Notes under the pieces: model-generated
What the model was told of the DNA's origin: nothing
The model's database searches: none
Seen by the model: only the letters and a program-made list of their open reading frames with translations
Position numbers and translations under genes: made by a program
From: Deltaproteobacteria bacterium UBA1386
Lineage (GTDB): Bacteria; Desulfobacterota; Syntrophorhabdia; Syntrophorhabdales; Syntrophorhabdaceae
Assembly: GCA_002305765.1 (NCBI GenBank)
Contig: DBQU01000071.1
Span: 14,012-78,011, forward strand
Direction: 5' to 3'
Length of the DNA: 64,000 bases
In this document: one piece after another, positions 16,313 through 25,170 of the stretch
How the letters are laid out: every line of letters starts with the position of its first letter
How positions within the stretch are numbered: the first letter of the stretch is position 1

Positions 16313-17113
16313 TTACGCCGCCAGTTTGGTTCTCCGCACGATCTCTCCCCGTGGGTTTATCACGATGGTTTCGACGGGTATTTTCTTCCCGGAGCGTTTG
16401 AGCGCCGCCTCGACGATGAGAGGCATCTTCGAGCAGCAGGGGACTTCCATGATGGCGATGGTGATGCTCCGTATGCCGGCGGATGAGAAGATGGTCGCGA
16501 ACCTGTCTATGTATTCGGCGGTGTCGTCGAACTTCGGGCATCCCATCAGGACCACCTTTCCCTTGAGAAGGTCCTCGTGAAAATTGGGGTACGCGACGGG
16601 CGTGCAGTCGGACGCGATAAGGAGATCGGCGTTTCTCAGATAGGGTGCCGTTGGCGGAACGAGCCTCAACTGGACGGGCCAGTGGGTGAGCCGCGTGGCC
16701 TGACGAATGCCCGCCCTATCATCCGTGGTGCCGCTGTTGACGGGGGCGAACATCTGAAGCTGGGTGGACGGGCAGCCGCAGGGCAGGGACGTGGGTCCGG
16801 CGGGGTCTGGGGAGGGGGGGTTGACGGAACCGTCGGGGTCTTCGACCGCGTGTTCGCCGGCACCCTTTTTCCCTGCAAGGTATTTTTCGACGGCTTCTTC
16901 ATCGAAGGGGTCCGCCTCTCTCTCGATCATGGATATGGCGCCCACAGGGCATTCGCCAAGACAGGCGGCCAGCCCGTCACAGTACTTCTCGGCAACGAGC
17001 CGGGCCTTGCCTCCCTTAAGCTCTATGGCGCCTTCGGCGCAGGCGCTCACGCACTGCCCGCATCCGTTGCATCGTTCTTCATCTATGTGGACTATCTTTC
17101 GCTTGATCGTCAT
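16313..17113 (-). CDS. 4Fe-4S ferredoxin-domain protein next to hcp
   Basis: The 266-residue protein has two N-terminal cluster motifs: CNGCGQCVSAC (residues 15-25) and a wider CDGLAACLGECP. A linker follows, then a C-terminal domain with DCTPVAYPNFHEDLLKGK, LMGCPKFDD and a VPCCSKM cysteine pair. Proteins of this form are often encoded with hybrid-cluster protein and probably pass electrons to it. It lies downstream of hcp with 110 bases between, which hold element G1, so it may be co-transcribed. Confidence 0.88.
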   Translation of the reverse strand: MTIKRKIVHIDEERCNGCGQCVSACAEGAIELKGGKARLVAEKYCDGLAACLGECPVGAISMIEREADPFDEEAVEKYLAGKKGAGEHAVEDPDGSVNPPSPDPAGPTSLPCGCPSTQLQMFAPVNSGTTDDRAGIRQATRLTHWPVQLRLVPPTAPYLRNADLLIASDCTPVAYPNFHEDLLKGKVVLMGCPKFDDTAEYIDRFATIFSSAGIRSITIAIMEVPCCSKMPLIVEAALKRSGKKIPVETIVINPRGEIVRRTKLAA

Positions 17114-17126
17114 AAAGACCTCTCAC

Positions 17127-17217
17127 GGGTTATGGGCAATGGGTCATGGTCGCTCTCGTTTGATGCTGTCCCGGTTGGTACTTGCTGCCCATCACCCATA
17201 ACCCATCACCCATAACC
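17127..17217. repeat. GGGTTATGGG-family inverted element (G1)
   Basis: The left arm 17127-17150 (GGGTTATGGGCAATGGGTCA and following) faces the right arm 17187-17217, made of inverted 7-8 base units (CCCATCACCCATAACC twice). It fills most of the gap between hcp and the ferredoxin gene. Confidence 0.82.
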
Positions 17218-17223
17218 TCTCTC

Positions 17224-18858
17224 TTATCCCAATATCTCCTTCAGATCCTGGTCCGGCGTCGAAATGGGCTTTATGCTGTAATTATCCACGAGGACCTTGA
17301 GCACGTTCGGCGTGATGAAGGCCGGCAGGGTGGGTCCCAGCCGCATGTTCTTGATGCCGAGATACAGAAGGGTGAGCAGGATCGCCACGGCCTTCTGTTC
17401 ATACCAGGAGAGCACGAGCGACAGGGGCAGTTCGTTGACGCCCACATTGAATGCCTTCGAGAGCGCCACGGCTATCTGGATGGCGGAATAGGCGTCGTTG
17501 CACTGCCCGACGTCGAGAAGCCGGGGGATGCCGCCGATATCGCCGAGCTGCTTGTCGAAGAACCGGAACTTCCCGCAGGCAAGGGTGAGGACGACGCAAT
17601 CATCGGGGACCTTCTCGACGAACTCGGTGTAATAGTTCCTTCCGGGCTTCGCGCCGTCGCATCCCGCGACAAGGAAGAAATGCCGTATCTTTCCGGCCTT
17701 GACCGCCTCTATCACCTTGTCCGCCACGCCCATGATGGCATTGCGGGCGAAGCCGACCATAACGGACTTCCCGTTGGTGTCGGCGACGAAGCCCGGCAGC
17801 GCGAGGGCCCTGTCGATCGCGGGTCTGTAGTTTCCGTCGGCAACGTGTGTCACTCCCGGCCAGGCGACGGGACCGGTGGTGAATATGTTCGCCGCGTATG
17901 ACTCCAGTGGTTTCTGGATGCAGTTGGTGGTCATGACGATGGAGCCGGGGAATTCGGCGAATTCCTTGTGCTGGTTCTGCCAGGCCGTCCCGTAATGACC
18001 GTAGAAATGGGGATACTTCTTGAGCTTCGGATATCCGTGGCACGGGAGCATTTCACCGTGGGTGTAGACATATATCCCCGTTCCTTCCGTTTGCTTGAGG
18101 ATCTCTTCGAGGTCCTTGAGGTCGTGGCCCGACACCAGGAGTGCCTTGCCCTTCTTTGCTCCCAGAGGGACTGCTGTCGGGACGGGATGACCGTAGGTCT
18201 CGGTGTTCGCCGCGTCGAGGAGTTCCATGGCCTTGAGATTTATCTCGCCGCATTTCAGCACGAGTCCCAGCCACTCGTTGAGCCCCAGCCTGTTCTCGAT
18301 CACCTCCGCGAGGGCCTCGTAGATGAAGGTGTAGACCGCTTCGTCTTCCTTACCGAGAAGGGCCGCGTGATACGCGTACGCGGCGACGCCCCTGAGGCCG
18401 AAGATCACGGTGTGCATGAGCGACGTGACGTCCGCGTTCTCGTTGCGCATGGTCCCCTGAAAACCCACGGCCTCCCCCTGCTTCGCGAGGCCTTCGATGG
18501 TGGGGTCAGGTCTCGTCGGTGTCTTGCCGCCGGGCAGGGTGGTGTTTCCACCCTTCGCCGAGATCTTGCCCGCAAGGTCATCGCGGTCTGCGACCACAGC
18601 CGCTATCTTGGCCCTCAAGCGTTCCGGGTCGAAGTCGACGTTCGTCAGTGTGTGGAAGAGGGCCTCAGCGGCAAGCAGGTTCGTCTCCCTCTCCGGTTTG
18701 ATCCCATGCTTGGCGGCTTCGCGGGCGAACCATGACATCTCCGCCGTCACGTAGACGAGGAGGTCCTGAATGGCAGCCACGTCAGGCTGTTTCCCGCAGA
18801 CCCCGACCTTCTGGCATCCTTCTCCTTTTGCCGTTTGTTCACATTGATAACAAAACAT
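17224..18858 (-). CDS. hcp: Hydroxylamine reductase / hybrid-cluster protein, class I
   Basis: The 544-residue protein begins MFCYQCEQ with an N-terminal cluster motif C-x2-C-x8-C-x5-C (Cys 3, 6, 15, 21), the spacing of class I Hcp from strict anaerobes. Later segments such as VSGHDLKDL, THGEMLPCHGYP, LACGKFRF and DVGQCNDAYSA supply ligands to the Fe-S-O hybrid cluster. Hcp reduces hydroxylamine or NO and protects against nitrosative stress. The ribosome site is GGAGGGGC. A CRP/FNR-type palindrome centred about 41 bases from the inferred transcription start suggests activation under nitrosative stress. Confidence 0.97.
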   Translation of the reverse strand: MFCYQCEQTAKGEGCQKVGVCGKQPDVAAIQDLLVYVTAEMSWFAREAAKHGIKPERETNLLAAEALFHTLTNVDFDPERLRAKIAAVVADRDDLAGKISAKGGNTTLPGGKTPTRPDPTIEGLAKQGEAVGFQGTMRNENADVTSLMHTVIFGLRGVAAYAYHAALLGKEDEAVYTFIYEALAEVIENRLGLNEWLGLVLKCGEINLKAMELLDAANTETYGHPVPTAVPLGAKKGKALLVSGHDLKDLEEILKQTEGTGIYVYTHGEMLPCHGYPKLKKYPHFYGHYGTAWQNQHKEFAEFPGSIVMTTNCIQKPLESYAANIFTTGPVAWPGVTHVADGNYRPAIDRALALPGFVADTNGKSVMVGFARNAIMGVADKVIEAVKAGKIRHFFLVAGCDGAKPGRNYYTEFVEKVPDDCVVLTLACGKFRFFDKQLGDIGGIPRLLDVGQCNDAYSAIQIAVALSKAFNVGVNELPLSLVLSWYEQKAVAILLTLLYLGIKNMRLGPTLPAFITPNVLKVLVDNYSIKPISTPDQDLKEILG

Positions 18859-18899
18859 AAGCCCCTCCTTGATTAGTAGTGTTCGATCTCATAAAGCCA

Positions 18900-18928
18900 A
18901 GTATAGCACTCCGAAAAAAAGGTGCTTT
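18900..18928 (-). promoter_or_regulatory. hcp promoter
   Basis: The minus strand has TATACT at 18900-18905 and, 17 bases upstream, only AAAGCA as a -35. The weak -35 overlaps the palindrome at 18926-18941, as expected for an activator-dependent promoter. Confidence 0.65.
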
Positions 18929-18941
18929 GACCTAGGTCAAA
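18926..18941. promoter_or_regulatory. CRP/FNR-type operator upstream of hcp (HcpR-like)
   Basis: TTTGACCTAGGTCAAA is a perfect 16-base palindrome centred near -41 from the predicted start. TTGAC/GTCAA half sites are of the CRP/FNR type that regulators such as HcpR use upstream of hcp in anaerobes. The regulator gene is not in the window. Confidence 0.75.
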
Positions 18942-18953
18942 AAGGGAAGGACC

Positions 18954-19122
18954 GTTCAAGAGTTCAAGAGTTCAAGGGAAAAAGATGCAAAGATCCTCCC
19001 CAGCTTCGGCTGGTGTGCGAATTGTGTTGACCATAAAGTGCCGTGGTCAGTGATCGTGCTGACAGCCCGTCTGATTTTACGGTCTTTCTCTTGAACCCTT
19101 GAACTTTTGAACTCTTGAACGG
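18954..19122. repeat. TTCAAG-family element A3
   Basis: The left arm 18954-18977 is three GTTCAAGR units. The right arm 19088-19122 is four inverted units. The core shares CTTCGGCTGGTGTGCGAATT and TGTGTTGAC with other family members. It lies directly 3' of rpoZ (4 bases) and 5' of the hcp promoter. Confidence 0.85.
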
Positions 19123-19125
19123 TTT

Positions 19126-19365
19126 CTACGGTGTGAATGTCGACAGCTGGTAGGGGGTCTCTTTTGTTTCTATGGATTCTTTCTTTTCGAAATAGATGTG
19201 TTTCTCGGCGATCTCTCTCAGGGAGGTCACGATCTCCCTGTTCGTGGACTTCGTAAGGGGCTTCGCGCCCTTGATGAGCTGCTTCGACCGGCGCGCCGCG
19301 AGATGGACAAGCTCGAAACGGTTCTCCACCATTTCCATGCAGTCTTCAACAGTTATTCTTGCCAT
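19126..19365 (-). CDS. rpoZ: RNA polymerase omega subunit
   Basis: The 79-residue protein begins MARITVEDCMEMVENRFELV, the omega signature. It goes on with LAARRSKQL and a C-terminal region predicted to wrap the beta-prime tail. It helps assemble RNA polymerase and takes part in ppGpp binding in proteobacteria. It overlaps gmk by 20 bases and has AAGGAGAG upstream. It is the last gene of an eight-gene operon. The gmk-rpoZ order is common. Confidence 0.96.
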   Translation of the reverse strand: MARITVEDCMEMVENRFELVHLAARRSKQLIKGAKPLTKSTNREIVTSLREIAEKHIYFEKKESIETKETPYQLSTFTP

Positions 19366-19981
19366 TATCCTCTCTCCTTATATCGTCGATCGCTTTCCGG
19401 AACCTTCCGTATGCCTTTTCAAGATCGTCGTTGACGATAGTATAGCCGAATTCACCTTTTCTTGCAATTTCTTCTTCCACGCGCTTCATCCGCGTCTCTA
19501 TCTCTTTCTCGCCGCGCAGGGACAGGCGGCAGATGAGCTCTTCCACCGAGGGAGGCTCGATGAAGATGAGCCGTGCCGCCGCGCACTGACCGCTGATGTT
19601 GATCGCCCCCTTCACGTCTATGTCGAGGATGATGTCCTTTCCCGTCTGCAGAATGGCCAGGATCTCTGCCCGGGGGGTCCCGTAGAGATTCCCGTGGACC
19701 TTCTCCCATTCGAGAAAATGTCTTTTCGCTATCATGGACTCGAAGGTTCTCTCGTCGACGAAATGATAGTCCTTGCCGTCGATCTCGTGCACCCGTCTTT
19801 GCCGTGTCGTGTAGGAAATGGAAAACTGACTGCGACCGTCTTCCCTGAGGAAGCGGTCGATCAGGGTTGACTTGCCCACACCCGACGGACCGGAGACGAC
19901 AATGAGGACACCTTTTCTCAGATCATCGGGGCGGGCCGCGGCCGGGGACGCCGTTCCCTTTCCATCCGGGTTATTCGACAT
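19346..19981 (-). CDS. gmk: Guanylate kinase
   Basis: The 211-residue protein has the P-loop GPSGVGKST at about residues 31-39, the GMP-binding SYTTRQRRVHE and EKVHGNLYGTP, and DIDVKGA. It phosphorylates GMP to GDP. An N-terminal extension of about 20 residues precedes the usual start, but ATG 19981 has AGGTG 6 bases upstream and overlaps the yicC stop by 11 bases, so it is kept. Confidence 0.97.
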   Translation of the reverse strand: MSNNPDGKGTASPAAARPDDLRKGVLIVVSGPSGVGKSTLIDRFLREDGRSQFSISYTTRQRRVHEIDGKDYHFVDERTFESMIAKRHFLEWEKVHGNLYGTPRAEILAILQTGKDIILDIDVKGAINISGQCAAARLIFIEPPSVEELICRLSLRGEKEIETRMKRVEEEIARKGEFGYTIVNDDLEKAYGRFRKAIDDIRREDNGKNNC

Positions 19982-20840
19982 TCTGCACCTGTTCCCGCAT
20001 CTTCTCTATCTCCACCTTAATTCCTATGACGCGCTCGTTTATATACAGGTCGTTGGACTTGCTCCCGATTGTGTTCGTCTCCCGCACCATCTCCTGGATG
20101 ATGAAATCAAGCTTTCTGCCCATGGGTTCGAGGGATGCCAGGGTGCCGCGGAAGTTGTCGAGGTGCCCCGTCAGGCGCACGATCTCTTCCGATATGTCGA
20201 CGCGTTCCATGTAGATGGCGATCTCTTGAAGGACCCGGGTCTCATCCACGGCGACGGATTGTGTTATCTCCGCTATCTTGCCCCGGAGCCTCTCCTCGTG
20301 GGTCTTGATGACCTCCGGCCAGCCGGTCTGTATCTCGGCAAGACTGGCGGTTATGGCATCCAGTCTTCCGAGAAGGTCGTTCATGATGTGCCCGCCTTCC
20401 CGTGCGCGCTCTTCGTTGAGGGCGGCAATGAGGTCCGAGCATGCGGCCGTCAGGACGTCCTCGGGAAGGCTGTTGTTCTCCTCGTACGCGAAAACGTCCT
20501 TGAGTGTGAAGACGCTCTCTATCGTCAGGTCCCCGGTAAGCCCGTAGTTCTCCTTCAGATCGCGCGCCATCGCGGCGTATTGCCGCACGACGTTCTCGTT
20601 CACCCTGGGTATGGCGATCTCGTCAGAGGCCTTTTCCCACTTGATGGTGACATCCACTTTTCCCCTTTTGACGTGCTTTTTCACGAGGTCCCTGAGTTTC
20701 TGCTCCGATGCGTAATCGGTCCGGGGAAGCCTGATGTTCATTTCAAGGTAGCGGCTGTTGAGGCTCCGGGCCTCGCTCACGATCCTTCCTGCGGGGAACT
20801 CCTTTTCGATCTTTGCGAATCCTGTCATGCTTCTCGGCAT
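19971..20840 (-). CDS. yicC: YicC family endoribonuclease
   Basis: The 289-residue protein begins PRSMTGFAK and has EARSLNSRYLEMNIRLPR, both diagnostic of the YicC family. The C-terminal half holds EEIVRLTGHLDNFRG, GRKLDFIIQEMVRETNTIGSKS and a final helix. YicC is reported as an endoribonuclease acting on small RNA and mRNA. It is placed upstream of gmk as in many bacteria. Confidence 0.95.
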   Translation of the reverse strand: MPRSMTGFAKIEKEFPAGRIVSEARSLNSRYLEMNIRLPRTDYASEQKLRDLVKKHVKRGKVDVTIKWEKASDEIAIPRVNENVVRQYAAMARDLKENYGLTGDLTIESVFTLKDVFAYEENNSLPEDVLTAACSDLIAALNEERAREGGHIMNDLLGRLDAITASLAEIQTGWPEVIKTHEERLRGKIAEITQSVAVDETRVLQEIAIYMERVDISEEIVRLTGHLDNFRGTLASLEPMGRKLDFIIQEMVRETNTIGSKSNDLYINERVIGIKVEIEKMREQVQNVE

Positions 20841-20849
20841 AATCCACCT

Positions 20850-21398
20850 TCATGGGTGCGGGTCTGCCCGCCCGCTGGTTCTCAGGGATTCCCTGCAGAG
20901 CTCTCTCCACCGGTTGAAAAGGGCTATCGTCTGCTCTTCGGCGTAATCCGGGTATGTCCACTCAAGAGGGCGATATGACCCGTTGTTGAACATGAGCGTC
21001 AGGTCGGCGTGTATCCCTTTCCCCAGGTAGATCCTGTGCGCGTATCCCTTTGTAGTGGCGAGTATAACATGTTCCAGAGCGATATATCCAGAGTCAATGT
21101 TCACGGTCCTCCTGCCTTCCTTCGCGAAGAGGTCCTCCGTGGCATTGGTGGATACCTTGATATCCGGGAGGACGTTCCGGTCGACAAGAGGTGAGAAGAG
21201 GACGTAGGATCGCATAAGTCCTTCGCCCATTTCCCTGTTGTAGTATGTCGTGTGGGTAAAAAGGGTCGGAGGGGTTCTATCTTCAACGGGTCCCATGGTC
21301 CTGTTGAGGGAGTCGAGGACCGCTTCAAGGTCCGCGTCCCCGTTGAAGATGATGCTGGCGAAGAGCTTTACCTGCCGGGGGTGCCCGATCTTTCCCAT
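20850..21398 (-). CDS. DUF4416 family protein
   Basis: The 182-residue protein matches DUF4416 in form: VKLFASIIFNGDAD start, THTTYYNREMGEGL, NIDSGYIALEHVILATTKGYAHRIYLG and ADLTLMFNNGSYRPLEWTYPDY. The function is unknown. The family is mostly found in deltaproteobacteria and relatives, near tlyA or housekeeping genes, as here. It overlaps the tlyA end by 31 bases and ends 9 bases before yicC. Confidence 0.9.
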   Translation of the reverse strand: MGKIGHPRQVKLFASIIFNGDADLEAVLDSLNRTMGPVEDRTPPTLFTHTTYYNREMGEGLMRSYVLFSPLVDRNVLPDIKVSTNATEDLFAKEGRRTVNIDSGYIALEHVILATTKGYAHRIYLGKGIHADLTLMFNNGSYRPLEWTYPDYAEEQTIALFNRWRELCRESLRTSGRADPHP

Positions 21399-22117
21399 AG
21401 GATGAAGTATTCCTTGTTCTTTCTCTCTTTTTCCCTGGGGGCCTCTACGGTTCCGACGGCGTCAAGGCCCAGTGTCCCGCCGAACTGCCTGATATCCTCG
21501 AGCACGGACTCGATCCTCCTGGCGTCCTTCACGATGCCGCCCTTGCCCACATTATATCTCCCCACTTCGAACTGCGGCTTGACGAGGGAAATGATGCTGC
21601 CTTCTTTGGCGAGAACGCCTGCGGCCGCGGGGATGATCTTCTTCAGGGAGATGAATGACACGTCTATCGTGATGATATCGACCCTTTCACCGATGTCGGA
21701 GGCGGTCAGGTAGCGGGCGTTGAAGTTCTCCCTGAGGACTATCCGTTCGTCGCCCCGGAGCTTCTCATGGAGCTGGTGCGTCCCGGAATCGACGGCGTAG
21801 ACCTTCTTTGCCCCTTCCTTGAGGAGGCAATCGGTGAACCCGCCTGTTGAAGAGCCGATATCGAGTGCTGTCCGGCCGTGGACGGAAAGGCGGAAGGTGT
21901 CGAGGGCGGCCTTGAGCTTGACGCCGCCGAAACTCACATAGGGGATGGGATCTCCCCTGACCTCGAGACTGGCGGTCTCGTCTACCTTCCGGTCCGCCTT
22001 CAGGACCCTCTCACCGTCGACGTACACCTCACCGGCCATGACCAGCACCCGGGCCTTTTCCCGCGACGGTGCCAGGGCGCGCTTTGCAAGCAGGACGTCT
22101 ATTCTTTCCCTAGCCAC
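21368..22117 (-). CDS. tlyA: TlyA-type rRNA 2'-O-methyltransferase
   Basis: The 249-residue protein has an N-terminal S4 RNA-binding domain (RIDVLLAKRALAPSREKAR, GEVYVDG). An FtsJ-like methyltransferase follows, with LDIGSSTGGFTDCLL, the SAM-binding motif, and SLVKPQFEVGR. TlyA methylates ribose 2'-OH groups in 16S and/or 23S rRNA. It overlaps dxs by 19 bases. Confidence 0.95.
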   Translation of the reverse strand: MARERIDVLLAKRALAPSREKARVLVMAGEVYVDGERVLKADRKVDETASLEVRGDPIPYVSFGGVKLKAALDTFRLSVHGRTALDIGSSTGGFTDCLLKEGAKKVYAVDSGTHQLHEKLRGDERIVLRENFNARYLTASDIGERVDIITIDVSFISLKKIIPAAAGVLAKEGSIISLVKPQFEVGRYNVGKGGIVKDARRIESVLEDIRQFGGTLGLDAVGTVEAPREKERKNKEYFILWERSGTPGR

Positions 22118-23952
22118 GTCCGGACCGTTCTCACTATCCCATCGAGGTCGATGCCCAGAGACTTGCGCAGTGTTCCCTGACCGCCGTGGGTGACGAAGAC
22201 ATCGGGGATACCCAGTGACCTGAAGGGAATGAGCGATCCCACTCTGGCGAGGGCCTCCCCGACTCCGCTGCCGAATCCCCCGATGACCACGTTCTCTTCC
22301 AGGGTGAGGATGCGCCCTGTCCGTGCGGCCACTTCGGCAAGGAGGTTCTCGTCCATTGGTTTAATGAACCTGCCGTTGACGACGCCGGCATCTATGCCGT
22401 CGTCTGCGAGCACGCCCGCGGCCTCCATGGCCGTGGCGACCATGTTCCCACAGGCTATCATGGTGATGTCCCTGCCTTCGCGGAGCAATTCCCAGGTGCC
22501 GAAAGGTATCTCGTGGAAGTCATCTTCGATCGGCACGCCCAGGGCCTCCCCGCGGGGGTAGCGGATGGCGACCGGCCTGGCGTAGCGGTACCCGGAATAG
22601 AGCATCTGCCTGAGCTCATTCTCGTCCTTCGGCGCCATGAGGACCATGTTCGGGATATGGCGGAAATAGGAAAGGTCGTAGACTCCGTGATGGGTGGGCC
22701 CGTCCTGTCCCACTATCCCGCTGCGGTCCACGGCGAACACTACGGGCAGGTTTTGCAGGCACACGTCGAGGATGATCTGATCGTAGGCCCTTTGCAGAAA
22801 GGTGGAATAGATGGCGACGAAGGGCTTGAGCCCGCCGAGGGCGAGGGCCGCCGAAAAGGTGACCCCGTGCTGCTCGGCGATGCCTATGTCGTAGAACCTG
22901 TCGGGGAAGATGGCGGAGAACTTGTCGAGGCCCGTGCCGAGGCCCATGGCGGCCGTGATCGCCACCACCCTTTCGTCCATCTTCGCAAGGTCGACTATCG
23001 TGTCGCCGAAAACGTCGGTATAGGTCTTCTTTCCCCTGGAAAGGCTGTTGCCGGTGGTGAGTTCGAAGGTCGAGATGCCATGGAACCGTTCGGGGTCGTC
23101 CTCGGCGTGGGTGTAACCTTTGCCCTTCCTGGTGATGACGTGGACGAGCAGCGGCCCTTTGAGCCTGCTCACGTTCCTCATTGTCTCGAGGAGGTGTTCC
23201 ATGTTATGGCCGTCGACGGGACCGACGTAGGTGAAGCCGAGTTCTTCAAAGATCATCCCCGGCCCGAAGATCCCCTTTACGGTCTCTTCCAGGTACCGCG
23301 CCGTCTTGTAGATGGTCGGCATGGTCTTCATCCGGTTCTTCAGCTCCTCCCGGACGCTGCTCATGAACTCTCCCGTCATGATCCGGTTGAGATGGCTCGC
23401 CAGTCCCCCGACGTTCTTTGAAATGGACATCTCGTTGTCGTTGAGGACGACAATGATATCGCTTCTGAGGTGTCCGGCGTGGTTCAAGGCCTCGAAGGCC
23501 ATGCCACCCGTCAGCGAGCCGTCCCCGATGACGGCTATGATCCTGGAGGACGAACCCAGCTTCCTCTTGCTCTCGGCGAGCCCCGCCGCGACGGATATGG
23601 AATTGCTGGCATGGCCCGTGTCGAACACATCGTAGGGGCTTTCCGCCTTGCAGGGGAAACCGGAGAGCCCCCCGTCCTGGCGGATCGTGCAGAAGCTCTC
23701 CCGCCGGCCCGTCAGGAGCTTGCACGTGTAGCACTGATGGCCGACGTCCCAGACTATCTTGTCTTCGGGAGGGTTGAAGACGTAGTAGAGGGCGATGGTA
23801 AGCTCGACGGTGCCGAGGTTCGAGGCAAGGTGTCCGCCCGTCCGGGATATGACGTCGGTGATGAAGGGACGTATCTCGCCGGCGAGCTCGACGAGTTGGG
23901 CAACGGACAGTTTCTTGAGATCCTCGGGTGAATTGATTGTCTGGAGAAGCAT
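22099..23952 (-). CDS. dxs: 1-deoxy-D-xylulose-5-phosphate synthase
   Basis: The 617-residue thiamine-diphosphate enzyme shows SRTGGHLASNLGTVEL at the N-terminus, the cofactor motif GDGSLTGGMAFEALNHAG with the later NDNEMSIS, and the transketolase-like second half (AEQHGVTFSAALA, RSGIVGQDGPTHHG). It condenses pyruvate and glyceraldehyde-3-phosphate in the first step of the MEP isoprenoid pathway. Its start overlaps the ispA stop by one base (TAATG), so the two isoprenoid genes are coupled. Confidence 0.98.
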   Translation of the reverse strand: MLLQTINSPEDLKKLSVAQLVELAGEIRPFITDVISRTGGHLASNLGTVELTIALYYVFNPPEDKIVWDVGHQCYTCKLLTGRRESFCTIRQDGGLSGFPCKAESPYDVFDTGHASNSISVAAGLAESKRKLGSSSRIIAVIGDGSLTGGMAFEALNHAGHLRSDIIVVLNDNEMSISKNVGGLASHLNRIMTGEFMSSVREELKNRMKTMPTIYKTARYLEETVKGIFGPGMIFEELGFTYVGPVDGHNMEHLLETMRNVSRLKGPLLVHVITRKGKGYTHAEDDPERFHGISTFELTTGNSLSRGKKTYTDVFGDTIVDLAKMDERVVAITAAMGLGTGLDKFSAIFPDRFYDIGIAEQHGVTFSAALALGGLKPFVAIYSTFLQRAYDQIILDVCLQNLPVVFAVDRSGIVGQDGPTHHGVYDLSYFRHIPNMVLMAPKDENELRQMLYSGYRYARPVAIRYPRGEALGVPIEDDFHEIPFGTWELLREGRDITMIACGNMVATAMEAAGVLADDGIDAGVVNGRFIKPMDENLLAEVAARTGRILTLEENVVIGGFGSGVGEALARVGSLIPFRSLGIPDVFVTHGGQGTLRKSLGIDLDGIVRTVRTWLGKE

Positions 23953-24836
23953 TACGAAACCCTGTTGCCGATGAAGCGCGCTATGTCCTCGAGAATGCGG
24001 CCGTTATCTCCCAGGAATGCGATCGATCTCACTGCTTCATCGACGAGTTGCTCCAGTTTGTACTTGGAAGCGAGAATACCGTAATGCTTGACGTAGGTCT
24101 GCTTGTTCGCGTCCTTTTTCAGCTTCTTGCCAACCATTTCCTCGTCGCCTTCCACGTCGAGGATATCGTCCATGATCTGAAAGGCGAGCCCTATGGCATC
24201 GCCGTAGCGGGTGAAGCCCTTGAGCTCCCTGGCCCTGGCGCTGCCCGCGATCGCGCCGACCCGGACGGACGCGCGAAGCATGGCGGCCGTCTTGTGGGAA
24301 TGGATGTAATGGAGGATGTTCCTGGTGCCTTCCTTGTTCTCGTATATTATGTCCATCACCTGACCGCCGACCATCCCTTCGGCCCCGGCCGCGTGGGCTA
24401 TCTCGAACACGATCTGCTTGGATATCTTTGGACTTACCCTTTCCGTGAATCGCTGGTCCGTGAGGACCCTGAAAGCCTCGGTGAGCAGACCGTCACCGGC
24501 CATGATGGCCACGGCGTCACCGAAGGCCCTGTGGCATGTCGGCCTGCCGCGCCGGGTATCGTCATTGTCCACGCAGGGGAGGTCATCATGGATGAGGGAG
24601 TAGGTGTGGATCATCTCGAGGGTGCAGAAGCAGGGGAGGAAGTCGTCGGCGCTCCTTCCCTTGGCCTCGCAGGCGGCTATCGCAAGAATGGGCCGGATCT
24701 TCTTCCCGTTGCTGAAAAGCATGTATTCCATGGCATTCCTGAGAATGCCGGGAGTGGAGACGAAGCTCGCGCAGATGTCCCTGAGCATATTCTCGACCAC
24801 TATTTTCTTGTCATGGAGATAGCTTGCCAGGTCCAC
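23952..24836 (-). CDS. ispA: Polyprenyl (farnesyl/geranylgeranyl) diphosphate synthase
   Basis: The 294-residue enzyme carries both Asp-rich motifs: DDLPCVDNDDTRRG (DDxxxxD type) and FQIMDDILDVEGDEE. The GKKIRP substrate contact and the GKKLKKD segment are also present. It adds isopentenyl units to make C15 or longer prenyl diphosphates. The GTG start overlaps the xseB stop by one base (TAGTG), and the end overlaps dxs. Confidence 0.95.
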   Translation of the reverse strand: MDLASYLHDKKIVVENMLRDICASFVSTPGILRNAMEYMLFSNGKKIRPILAIAACEAKGRSADDFLPCFCTLEMIHTYSLIHDDLPCVDNDDTRRGRPTCHRAFGDAVAIMAGDGLLTEAFRVLTDQRFTERVSPKISKQIVFEIAHAAGAEGMVGGQVMDIIYENKEGTRNILHYIHSHKTAAMLRASVRVGAIAGSARARELKGFTRYGDAIGLAFQIMDDILDVEGDEEMVGKKLKKDANKQTYVKHYGILASKYKLEQLVDEAVRSIAFLGDNGRILEDIARFIGNRVS

Positions 24837-25057
24837 TATTCGTCATCCCCGGGGAAGGGGGTCTTTTCCACCGTCCCGTCTTCTTTCCTGATCAGTATAT
24901 CCACCTTCTTCTCGACCTCGTCAAGCCTCCTCGAAAGCTCCTTCGTGAGGCCGAGACCCTCCTTGAAAAGACCTAACGCCTCATCAAGGGGTATTTTCCC
25001 GTCATCGAGGGTTTTAACGATATCTTCCAGTTTTTTCAACCCTTCTTCAAATTTCAT
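24836..25057 (-). CDS. xseB: Exodeoxyribonuclease VII small subunit
   Basis: The 73-residue protein has the XseB signature: FEEGLKKLEDIVKTLDDGKIPLDEALGLFKEGL. It binds the large subunit XseA to form the single-strand-specific exonuclease VII. No xseA is next to it, so the partner is elsewhere. It is the first gene of the eight-gene operon. Almost no leader lies between the -10 box and the ATG, and no ribosome site is visible. Confidence 0.95.
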   Translation of the reverse strand: MKFEEGLKKLEDIVKTLDDGKIPLDEALGLFKEGLGLTKELSRRLDEVEKKVDILIRKEDGTVEKTPFPGDDE

Positions 25058-25070
25058 GATGGAAGTACTT

Positions 25071-25100
25071 ATTATAGACCTTTAGCATTCGCTTTTGCAA
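25071..25100 (-). promoter_or_regulatory. Promoter of the xseB-to-rpoZ operon
   Basis: The minus strand reads TTGCAA (25095-25100), 18 bases, TATAAT (25071-25076). The inferred start is only about 7 bases from the xseB ATG, which would give a nearly leaderless transcript. Confidence 0.65.
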
Positions 25101-25170
25101 GTATTGATTTGCCCCGCCGGGACGGCTTTTCACCCTGTGAAAAAGACGGCATCCGGGGTAGAATATCCCC

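Noticed and set aside
23937..25085. 382-codon frame opposite ispA and xseB
   Set aside because: Covers two clear genes and their promoter on the other strand; the translated sequence has no domain pattern.
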